Source: Flavobacteriales bacterium UBA4422 (lineage in GTDB: Bacteria; Bacteroidota; Bacteroidia; Flavobacteriales_G; Salibacteraceae). Taken from it: a DNA stretch of 64,000 nt. The first letter of the stretch is position 1. The number at the start of each line of letters is the position of its first letter. Below are positions 53,884 through 61,775 of the stretch, piece after piece. The stretch is taken from positions 72,109 to 136,108 of the forward strand of contig DGQE01000026.1 in assembly GCA_002389645.1 (NCBI GenBank), written 5' to 3'. The notes under the pieces were generated by a model. That model was given only the letters and a program-made list of their open reading frames with translations, did not search any database and was not told the DNA's origin. The position numbers were made by a program, and so were the translations under genes.

Positions 53884-55648
53884 TATTTTTTTAATTGCCC
53901 TTGGTGGATTCAATGCGCATGCTCAGGATTATCTTAATTATTCGTGCGAACGACTTCCAATCGAAGTAAATACCCTCTCAACACTGGAGTCATTTCTGAG
54001 TAGTAAATATCAAAAAGATATCCAACTAATTTCAGATACTAGCATTCAAAGCCTAACAGGAACTCACCATTCATTCAAGCTTTTCTATGAAGGTTATGAA
54101 ATTCATCATGGCTTGGTGAAATGGAATGATTACAGAGGAGCTTCATCTTCAATTTCCTTTCCAGCTATACCCCAAAGCATGGAGACAGTCAACACAAATC
54201 CATCTCCTTCAATAGCACCAAACTTCATTAAGATTAATAGATTAACTCCTCGGATATTTATATCTGATATTAAGTGGTTTATAATTAATAATTCTCTTAC
54301 AAAGAGATGGGTGATTCAATACGAAACTGATAGTGAATTAAAGGAAGTTGTGCTAGAAAACGTAAGCGAAGTTTTGCAAGAAACAGACCTAATTATTCAC
54401 AACAAACCAGACACTTTAATTTATGTAAATATTTTCAATCCTGACCCACTTACTTCTGCCCGACAAGAATATGCTTCTCCATTTATTGATGACCTCGATC
54501 GCAGTAATTCAGCACTTGAAGAAGAAATGATATTGGACTCCATAAGACTACGATGGAGGTCCGATGAAGGACTTTGGAAACTAGAATCGGATTATGCTCT
54601 TGCGATAGACATTGATTCACCAGGAGTCGCTCCACCAGCGCGGTTAACTCCATCCATCAGTGACTTGCAAGTGAATCGAAGCCACAAGCATTTCGAATAC
54701 TATAATGCATTTTATCACATCAATTCTGCTCAACGAAGATTAAGAAATATAGGATTTACCAATCTCGTAGACTATCCACTTGCATTTGACGCCCACGGAA
54801 GTCTAGGTGATCAATCGAGTTTTGTACCGAGTGGAGCATTTCCTTACCTCAAATTTGGTGATGGCGGAGTTGATGATGCAGAGGACGCAGATGTAATCAC
54901 ACATGAATACGGACATGCAATTTCTTTCAGTGCTGCACCAGGAACCAATTTAGGCTCAGAGCGGGCAGCTTTGGATGAGGGCTTTTGCGACTATTTTGCA
55001 ATTAGTTATTCACGCGCCACGAGCGATTTTAACAATAACTCAGTATTTGACTGGGACGGTCATAATGAGTTTTGGGAAGGAAGAACCTTAACCAACACCC
55101 GCACCTATCCAACTGACCTAGAGCGTGATATTTATGATGATGGAGTGATTTGGGCTTCTGCAATTGCGGAAATTTCGGACTATATCGGTAGAGATGTCAC
55201 CGATCGTATTATGATCAACTCATTGTATTCATGGTATCCGTACATGCTCTTAAGCGATGCAGCAAGGCTTTTCATGCAATCAGACACCCTGCTTAATGAA
55301 GCTGAGCATTCAGAAATTGCCTCCATCGTTTTTTGCGATCGCGGATTATTACCTGGCTGTGAGGATACGCTTGTTTCTTCTCTACCTCTCAATGACCCTT
55401 TTCTTGGAAACACTTATGACTTTGCCTTCAACAAAGAACCACTATACATTTTTCCCAATTCAAGAACCGTTGAGCGAATTGAAGTATTCGATATTACTGG
55501 AAAGCTAATTCATGAAGAGGAATGGATTGAAAGTGAACAGCTTTTCTATGAGTTTGACGGAAGTAAGCTAAAACAAGGCTCTTATGTCCTGCGCTTGATT
55601 ACCGATGATGAACCTTTCTCCTTTAAAGTAATTCGCTTGTGGAATTAA
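53855..55648 (+). CDS. Secreted gluzincin metallopeptidase with T9SS sorting domain
   Basis: A 597-aa exported zinc peptidase related to M4/M36 enzymes. I start at ATG 53855, which gives the signal peptide LAKWISIFLIALGGFNAHAQ. After a propeptide-like region comes the catalytic zinc motif HEYGH (H350, E351, H354) with third ligand E375 in LDEGFCDYFA; the late region holds a Trp/Tyr-rich segment YGSWYPYMLLSDA-like (NSLYSWYPYMLLSDAARL). A type A T9SS sorting domain with ITGKLIHEEEWI ends the protein. It overlaps yigZ by 29 nt and the convergent mutS2 gene by 4 nt. It should act outside the cell on proteins. Confidence 0.88.
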   Translation: MKLKLAKWISIFLIALGGFNAHAQDYLNYSCERLPIEVNTLSTLESFLSSKYQKDIQLISDTSIQSLTGTHHSFKLFYEGYEIHHGLVKWNDYRGASSSISFPAIPQSMETVNTNPSPSIAPNFIKINRLTPRIFISDIKWFIINNSLTKRWVIQYETDSELKEVVLENVSEVLQETDLIIHNKPDTLIYVNIFNPDPLTSARQEYASPFIDDLDRSNSALEEEMILDSIRLRWRSDEGLWKLESDYALAIDIDSPGVAPPARLTPSISDLQVNRSHKHFEYYNAFYHINSAQRRLRNIGFTNLVDYPLAFDAHGSLGDQSSFVPSGAFPYLKFGDGGVDDAEDADVITHEYGHAISFSAAPGTNLGSERAALDEGFCDYFAISYSRATSDFNNNSVFDWDGHNEFWEGRTLTNTRTYPTDLERDIYDDGVIWASAIAEISDYIGRDVTDRIMINSLYSWYPYMLLSDAARLFMQSDTLLNEAEHSEIASIVFCDRGLLPGCEDTLVSSLPLNDPFLGNTYDFAFNKEPLYIFPNSRTVERIEVFDITGKLIHEEEWIESEQLFYEFDGSKLKQGSYVLRLITDDEPFSFKVIRLWN

Positions 55649-57759
55649 ACCGCTTCTAACTCGATCAACCTAACTTTCATCTTGAAGTTTCCGAATAAAA
55701 CAGTAGCCTCTTCCCCTTTTATTTCAGCCACTTCACCATTCTGAGAACCATTATTCATCCTCACCTTTGAACCGACAAGAATTGGCTTCGGTGATTTTTT
55801 AGGCGCCTGCTTTTTCTTCTTGACCGTGCTGCGTGACGGCACATTTTTGGCCAATTGTTTAGTTTTTGCTTGTTCCTTCTTTGTGATAAGTTTACTTTTC
55901 TCTACAGCGATAAACTTCTTAACTTCCTCCAACAGTTTCTTATTACTGCCTTTCAAACGATAGCTATTGATGAATTGCGTCATTCGCTTTCCATTGGTAA
56001 GATCCTTGTTATTCTTCTCAATCACATCTTGCTGCCGCTGCAGACGTTGCTCAAAATGCTCAGATAGAGCTTCATATTCCTCCTTGGCCTCGTCTGCTTC
56101 ATGTTTTGACTCGACAGCCGCTTTATTAAGTTCCTCTACCTCTGACTTTTCTTTTTGAAGCACTGCTATCAAACCATCCAATTCTACTTTATTGGCACTA
56201 AGGCGTGTTTTAGCATCTTCAATCAAGTCATTTGGAATCCCATTAATTTGAGCTACCTCGAACGTAAACGAAGATCCTGGCTGACCAACTGAAAGTTGAA
56301 ACAAGGGCTCAAGTGATTCACTATTGAACAACATGCTTGCGTTCACCGCATTCCTTAGCCGAGCAGCTTTCATCTTGATGTTGGCATAATGAGTGGTAAT
56401 CACGCCAAAACTCTTGCAGTTGTAAAGTGTCTCGAAAAACACTTCAGCCAGTGCACCGCCTAGTTCAGGGTCAGAACCAGTGCCAAATTCATCGAGCAAA
56501 AGCAACGTTCGTTTATTAGAAACATCCAAGAAATATTTCATGCGTTTGAGTCTATAACTATACGTACTCAATTGATTCGCAATAGACTGATTATCGCCTA
56601 TATCTGACAATATATTTTGAAACCAGCCAAACTTACTCGAAGGATCACAAGGAACTAACAAGCCACATTGAACCATGATTTGCAGGAGACCCACTGTTTT
56701 CAAAGTGATTGACTTCCCTCCTGCATTAGGCCCTGAAATCACCATCATTCTGCAAAACTTATCGAGGTATAAACTCTGGGGTAACGTTTTCGCTCCAACC
56801 TGTTTATTAGCAATCAACAACAACGGATGATAAGCATCAATCAACTCAATCATCGTCTCTTCTATAATAGCTGGTTTTGATGCCTCCATCTTCAAAGCTA
56901 CCCTCACCTTAGCATTAATGAAGTCAAATTCAGTTAATACAGACTGATAGACCTCTATTAATGGCAAATGAGTTCTAATTTCATTAGTAAGTGCCAAGAA
57001 TATTCGTCTGATCTCATTGCGCTCGTCATCCAAAAGCATCTCGAGCTCATTATTGAGCGACATATTCTCTCTGGGCTCGATGTAAGTAAAAGCACCTGTT
57101 TTAGAAGCACCCAGTGCATTACCAGGAACTTGTCTTTTATAGTTAGACAAAACACTCAAAACACGCCTATCATTGATGTAAGCTTCAACAGTTTCCGCCA
57201 AGAACCCATCCTTCGAAAGACGCCTCAGCACTTTTTCAAAGTTTCGATTAATCTCTCTTCGTCTGCTTTTTAGGTCCTGCCTAATCTTAAGCAGTTCAGG
57301 AGAGGCGTCATCCTTTACTTGCAACCTTTTATCAAGAACCTTTTCTATTGGAGCAATTACCTCTTTTGTAAAATAAGCCTGATTAACAAGCGAATTCAAT
57401 TCAGGGTAAACTTGGTCATGATGTTTAAAAAAGTCTATCAGATCATTCACCAAACGGCTGGCATCAATTAAGCGAACGAAGCCCTCTAAATCTAGCGGAG
57501 TCCCATGAATACCTAATCGTTTAATCTCAGTATGCAGCTCCTCAAACTCTAAACGAGGAAAACCTTGCTCCAACTGTCGAATCTGTAATAATTCAGAGGC
57601 ATGTTCCAGAGCTCGAATCGCATCACCTTGCCTCGTGTATGGTTGCAAAGAATTCATTCGAGATTTCGCAGAATCTTGATAACACAACTCAGCCAGCGTG
57701 CTGCGCACGGTTTCAAATTCTAAATCTTCGGCTGTTTGTTGGTCGAAAAGCAATTTCAT
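55645..57759 (-). CDS. mutS2: MutS2-like DNA-binding ATPase lacking the Smr domain
   Basis: A 704-aa protein with the MutS core, clamp and ABC-type ATPase (Walker A GPNAGGKSITLKTVG, LLLDEFGTGSDPELGGALAEVF, and the ITTHYANIK switch) followed by a helical region and a short basic stretch with a KOW/SH3-like end (VGSKVRMNNGSQNGEVAEIKG). The C-terminal Smr nuclease of typical MutS2 (about 780 aa) is absent. The start ATG is complementary to 57757-57759. The role may be ribosome rescue or recombination control; the lack of Smr makes nuclease activity unlikely. Confidence 0.9.
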   Translation of the reverse strand: MKLLFDQQTAEDLEFETVRSTLAELCYQDSAKSRMNSLQPYTRQGDAIRALEHASELLQIRQLEQGFPRLEFEELHTEIKRLGIHGTPLDLEGFVRLIDASRLVNDLIDFFKHHDQVYPELNSLVNQAYFTKEVIAPIEKVLDKRLQVKDDASPELLKIRQDLKSRRREINRNFEKVLRRLSKDGFLAETVEAYINDRRVLSVLSNYKRQVPGNALGASKTGAFTYIEPRENMSLNNELEMLLDDERNEIRRIFLALTNEIRTHLPLIEVYQSVLTEFDFINAKVRVALKMEASKPAIIEETMIELIDAYHPLLLIANKQVGAKTLPQSLYLDKFCRMMVISGPNAGGKSITLKTVGLLQIMVQCGLLVPCDPSSKFGWFQNILSDIGDNQSIANQLSTYSYRLKRMKYFLDVSNKRTLLLLDEFGTGSDPELGGALAEVFFETLYNCKSFGVITTHYANIKMKAARLRNAVNASMLFNSESLEPLFQLSVGQPGSSFTFEVAQINGIPNDLIEDAKTRLSANKVELDGLIAVLQKEKSEVEELNKAAVESKHEADEAKEEYEALSEHFEQRLQRQQDVIEKNNKDLTNGKRMTQFINSYRLKGSNKKLLEEVKKFIAVEKSKLITKKEQAKTKQLAKNVPSRSTVKKKKQAPKKSPKPILVGSKVRMNNGSQNGEVAEIKGEEATVLFGNFKMKVRLIELEAV

Positions 57760-57876
57760 CAAGAGTGCAAAGAAACACAGAGTAATAAAAACATGTCACA
57801 ATGAATTTATGAAAGGTGATGAAGAATCCTTAACAACTAATGAAGAAATGCTATCTCCCTTTCGGGTTCAACTTCC

Positions 57877-57884
57877 TACTTTCG
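57877..57884 (+). promoter_or_regulatory. -7 promoter element of mtaB
   Basis: TACTTTCG ends 10 nt before the ATG at 57895, so the leader is very short. It is divergent from the mutS2 gene. Confidence 0.45.
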
Positions 57885-57894
57885 CAACATATCT

Positions 57895-59220
57895 ATGAAT
57901 CCTTACAAAACTGTAGCATTTTACACCTTAGGTTGCAAACTCAACTTCTCTGAAACAAGCACCATTGCTCGCTTATTTGAGCAAGGTGGATATGCCAAAG
58001 TTGATTTCGATGACAGACCTGATATTTATGTCATTAACACATGTTCAGTTACTGATCATGCAGATAAAAAATGCAGAAATTTAGTACGTAGAGCTAAGAG
58101 TAAAAACCCTGATGCATTCATCGCTGTTGTTGGCTGCTACGCTCAGCTAAAGCCAGATGAAATCGCCAACATCACAGGAGTAAATGTTGTTTTAGGAGCA
58201 AATGAAAAATTCAATATTATCGATTACCTCGAAAAGCAACCGAGCAATGGTAAAGCTCATATTGAAAATGGTCATATCAAGGAGGTAAAAACATTCATTC
58301 CGTCCTATTCCGCGAATGACAGGACTAGAACCTTTTTAAAAATACAAGACGGATGTGACTATTTCTGTTCATTTTGCACAATTCCTTTAGCCAGAGGAAG
58401 GAGCAGAAATCAAAGCATTGAAGAAACACTAAAAGTTGCAAAAGAAGTAGCTCAAACAGGTGTGAAAGAAGTGGTCCTCACAGGCGTAAATATTGGAGAT
58501 TTTGGCCAAGGTGAAGGCGAAGATTTTTATGGCCTCATTAAAGAGCTTGACGAGATTGAAGGCATTGAGCGATTTAGAATCTCGAGCATTGAGCCCAACT
58601 TATTAAGTAATGAAATCATTGATTTTGTAGCTCTTAGTAAACGTTTTGTTCCTCATTTCCATATTCCTCTGCAATCTGGATCTGATGAAATGCTAAAAAG
58701 CATGCGTAGACGTTACCTCTCTGATTTGTATCGTGATCGAATTGAACGTATCAAAGAGAAAATGCCGGATGCATGTATTGGTGTAGATGTGATTGTTGGA
58801 TTTCCTGGTGAAACCGAAGATGAATTCATGAAAACGGTTGATTTTATCCGGTCGTTAGAAGTTTCCTACCTGCATGTATTCACTTACTCCGAAAGAGCAA
58901 ACACTACAGCCTTAAGGATTGAAGATGTTATTCCAATGCAAGTACGACAAGAGAGAAATAAAATTCTAACTAATATTTCACATAAAAAGAAGCGCGCTTT
59001 TTATGAAACGCAGATTGGAAGTGAACGGCCAGTTCTTTGGGAAGGTTCTGAAAGTGATGGTGTGATGAATGGATTTACGGATAACTACGTAAAAGTTCAA
59101 AAGCCTTTTGATGAAGAGTCCGTTAATGAAACCGAAGTACTTGTGCTCGGAAACATTGATAGAAACGGACTCATTAGTGTAGGCATTGATGCCGATATGA
59201 TGACGGTTAGCGAAGACTAA
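57895..59220 (+). CDS. mtaB: tRNA t6A37 methylthiotransferase MtaB
   Basis: A 441-aa radical-SAM enzyme that adds a methylthio group to t6A37 of tRNAs for ANN codons. The N-terminal UPF0004 domain has LGCKLNFSETSTI and NTCSVTDHADKKCRNLVRR (first cluster Cys), the radical-SAM loop is GCDYFCSFCTIPLARG (second cluster), and a TRAM domain closes the protein. Length fits. It is single-gene and divergent from mutS2. Confidence 0.95.
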   Translation: MNPYKTVAFYTLGCKLNFSETSTIARLFEQGGYAKVDFDDRPDIYVINTCSVTDHADKKCRNLVRRAKSKNPDAFIAVVGCYAQLKPDEIANITGVNVVLGANEKFNIIDYLEKQPSNGKAHIENGHIKEVKTFIPSYSANDRTRTFLKIQDGCDYFCSFCTIPLARGRSRNQSIEETLKVAKEVAQTGVKEVVLTGVNIGDFGQGEGEDFYGLIKELDEIEGIERFRISSIEPNLLSNEIIDFVALSKRFVPHFHIPLQSGSDEMLKSMRRRYLSDLYRDRIERIKEKMPDACIGVDVIVGFPGETEDEFMKTVDFIRSLEVSYLHVFTYSERANTTALRIEDVIPMQVRQERNKILTNISHKKKRAFYETQIGSERPVLWEGSESDGVMNGFTDNYVKVQKPFDEESVNETEVLVLGNIDRNGLISVGIDADMMTVSED

Positions 59221-59258
59221 CAGGGTTTCAACCTGAGTATGGCAACCAGGTTTGGGTT

Positions 59259-59642
59259 CTATACACGAACATTCAATTTACCATCATCCCCAATCCAAAT
59301 CTTGCAATCATATACTTCTCCTTTTTTAGGGTCTAAAATGGCACCATCATCCAATTCACCATCATCCATCTCCATGTCCTTGATAATTACCATTCCCAAA
59401 ACCTTCTTTTTATATCTAGAATCATCTGAGTCGCACTTATCACAAATTGGGTTGGGGTTTTCTCCTTCCATTGTGAAAAGTTTCACAATCTTTCCTTCAT
59501 AAGAGCTTCCGTTCTTATAAATCTCCACCACCGATTTTGGCTTTCCAGTTTCGTCATCTATAGTTTTCCATTTCCCTATTACTGATTGTGCTGAAACTGA
59601 TAATGAAAATACAGCAAGAATAACAGTGTAAATAGCTCTCAT
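59259..59642 (-). CDS. DUF2147 exported protein with a 3' frameshift
   Basis: A 127-aa protein. The start ATG is complementary to 59640-59642 and gives a signal peptide (MRAIYTVILAVFSLSVSAQ). DUF2147 features: VIGKWKTIDDETGKPKSVVE, YEGKIVKLF, a CDKCDSDD pair and LGMVIIKDME. The frame ends early at KLNVRV. In the next frame, read to 59228, the sequence gives VYRTQTWLPYSG, which matches the family's usual ending (.YRTQTW). A small deletion between the conserved VRG and YRTQTW parts is therefore likely. Role unknown. Confidence 0.72.
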   Translation of the reverse strand: MRAIYTVILAVFSLSVSAQSVIGKWKTIDDETGKPKSVVEIYKNGSSYEGKIVKLFTMEGENPNPICDKCDSDDSRYKKKVLGMVIIKDMEMDDGELDDGAILDPKKGEVYDCKIWIGDDGKLNVRV

Positions 59643-59793
59643 GGTGAATGATTTGATTTTATCAAAAAAAAACAACCAAAGAAGTCCCGCAAATCAACCT
59701 CCATTTTTCAATCGGATTTATTCATTATTCTTCATTCAGACAATCGTGTATCGTTGACGTCAAATTAATTATGTTTGACTTCCTAACCTACCT

Positions 59794-60678
59794 ATGAAAA
59801 TCAAATTCACTCTGATTGCAGTAATTTTATTCTTTGCGTCTAATGTTCTTGGTCAGCAATATGTTGATCTATTGAATATTCAGCATTCACAAAGCATTGG
59901 TAAAGTAGATGCCGTATCACTTAGTAAAACAAGCTTCACCGAATCGACTATAGACTTACTTATACCGATTCAACTGGATAGCTCCAGAGCAATTATTACC
60001 GGTGCGGTTGGTGAAAGAACATATTTTAATGATAGAACTGGAAACCCAATATTGGTTTATGGGTTGATGCTCAAAGCCGGAATGAATATCAAACACGAAA
60101 AGAATTGGTCTGGAAGCTATATCCTACTACCAAGAATAGCATCGGACAAAATTGAATTCAATTCAAAGAGGTTTCAACTTGGAGGTCTAATACTAATGAA
60201 ACGAATCTATTCAGAGGCCTTCAATTTTAAGTTCGGGGTTTATAGCAATAGTGAATATTTCAGTCCTTTCATTGTTCCGGTGGCAGGGTTTTACTTTCAA
60301 AAGAATCGATGGGAGATGAACGTCACAATGCCAATTAGTGCTGACCTCAACTATACAGTAAAAAAGAACTTACTCGCAGTAGGTTTTAGGTATAACGGCT
60401 TTGCCCGATCATATTTCAGATACAACACTGCGAATCGATATATTGAAAAAGCAAATAATGAATTAGGCTTATATGCAAGGCTTAATTTTAAAGAGTGGAA
60501 TTTTAGAATTATGGCTGGACATTCACTTTGGAGGAAGTTAGGAGAGTTTGACTCTGGAGATAAGGCTGACTTGGCTTTGCCTTCTTTCAAGATAGGAAAC
60601 AACAGAAATCCGATTTACGAATCTGCTTTAGACGAATTACTAGTTAAGTTTTCCTTTACCTATCGCTTGGCGATATAA
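59794..60678 (+). CDS. DUF6268-type outer-membrane beta-barrel protein
   Basis: A 294-aa exported protein with a signal peptide (IKFTLIAVILFFASNVLG, cleavage before QQYVDLL). Most of it alternates amphipathic strands with aromatic ends (GSYILLPRIASDKIEFNSKR, NELGLYARLNFKEWNFRIMA), ending in a strand and terminal aromatic/hydrophobic residue (VKFSFTYRLAI), as outer-membrane barrels do. The start of a BASS transporter gene lies 10 nt downstream, so the pair probably forms an operon for an anionic substrate. Confidence 0.72.
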   Translation: MKIKFTLIAVILFFASNVLGQQYVDLLNIQHSQSIGKVDAVSLSKTSFTESTIDLLIPIQLDSSRAIITGAVGERTYFNDRTGNPILVYGLMLKAGMNIKHEKNWSGSYILLPRIASDKIEFNSKRFQLGGLILMKRIYSEAFNFKFGVYSNSEYFSPFIVPVAGFYFQKNRWEMNVTMPISADLNYTVKKNLLAVGFRYNGFARSYFRYNTANRYIEKANNELGLYARLNFKEWNFRIMAGHSLWRKLGEFDSGDKADLALPSFKIGNNRNPIYESALDELLVKFSFTYRLAI

Positions 60679-60688
60679 AATCAGCAAT

Positions 60689-61672
60689 ATGTTAGAAGTA
60701 CTTCAAGAAATAGATCACATCACCATAAACTTCTCTGACAATGGCAAGATGTTTTTAAATCTGACGATAGCCCTTATAATGTTTGGAGTAGCCTTAGACA
60801 TGAATCTTTCGGATTTCAAGGATCTAACCAAAAAGCCCAAACCTGCTCTAGTGGGGATTCTGTCACAATTCATTCTTATGCCGCTTTTCACTTTTCTACT
60901 GGCTCTAAGCTTGGGGGGCGTTATCACACCTACTATTGGACTCGGAATGATATTGGTCGCAGCCTGCCCAGGAGGAAACATTTCAAACTTCATTAGCTGC
61001 CTAGCCAAAGGAAACATAGCGCTTTCGGTAAGCCTTACAGCATTTTCAAGTCTAGGCGGGATTATTCTAACGCCACTTAACTTCACCTTTTGGGGTAACC
61101 TCTACATCAAATACTACAGCGGATCCGCTTCAGCTGACTTGGTGCGAGATCTAAATATTGATGTTTTAGATGTGCTTCAAACCATAGTGATCATTTTAGG
61201 AATTCCTTTGGCACTTGGGTTAACATTCAAATTGAAATTACCTCGCATAACTGCAAAAATCATAAACCCCATTAAGCGGTTTTCAATTTTTGCATTCTTA
61301 GCAATAATCGTCATCATATTTGCGAGTAATGTAGACCTTTTCCTAAAATATATCCCATACATATTCTTCATTGTTCTAGCCCATAATGCTCTAGCTCTTG
61401 GATTAGGATATGGCACTGGTAAACTATTTAAACTCGACAATAGAAACAGTAAAACGCTGGCAATTGAGACTGGCATACAAAACTCCGGTTTAGCGCTAGC
61501 ATTATTATTCAATCCCGATATATTCCCTCAAGACTTATCTATAGGTGGAATGGCTTTTATTGCAGCATGGTGGGGAGTATGGCACATCATTTCAGGATTG
61601 ACAATGGCTGGAATTTGGTCTGGGTTTTCATTTAAAAAAGAAGACGAGAACGCTGCAATCGATTGTGCTTGA
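60689..61672 (+). CDS. BASS family sodium-dependent symporter
   Basis: A 327-aa inner-membrane transporter of the bile acid:sodium symporter family, which in bacteria may carry organic acids such as pantoate or pyruvate rather than bile acids. It has nine to ten helices, the family box ACPGGNISNFISCLAKGN and the late motif AIETGIQNSGLALALLF. It follows a DUF6268 barrel gene with a 10-nt gap. The substrate is not evident. Confidence 0.9.
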   Translation: MLEVLQEIDHITINFSDNGKMFLNLTIALIMFGVALDMNLSDFKDLTKKPKPALVGILSQFILMPLFTFLLALSLGGVITPTIGLGMILVAACPGGNISNFISCLAKGNIALSVSLTAFSSLGGIILTPLNFTFWGNLYIKYYSGSASADLVRDLNIDVLDVLQTIVIILGIPLALGLTFKLKLPRITAKIINPIKRFSIFAFLAIIVIIFASNVDLFLKYIPYIFFIVLAHNALALGLGYGTGKLFKLDNRNSKTLAIETGIQNSGLALALLFNPDIFPQDLSIGGMAFIAAWWGVWHIISGLTMAGIWSGFSFKKEDENAAIDCA

Positions 61673-61705
61673 TTAGATTTTCATTCATAATGAAAAATAC
61701 GATCA

Positions 61706-61736
61706 TTTGAAGTTCATCGATTAAATTATAACTTTG
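61706..61736 (+). promoter_or_regulatory. Promoter of the glycine-rich T9SS gene
   Basis: TTTG at 61706-61709, a 19-nt spacer and TAACTTTG at 61729-61736 match the Bacteroidota consensus. The leader to ATG 61776 is about 35 nt. Confidence 0.75.
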
Positions 61737-61775
61737 ATCGGCAATATCATCTCAACTAACGTAAATCAAACTTAC

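Noticed and set aside
61678..61696. Hairpin after the BASS symporter gene
   Set aside because: An 8-bp AT-only stem with a 3-nt loop and no T-run; too weak to call a terminator.
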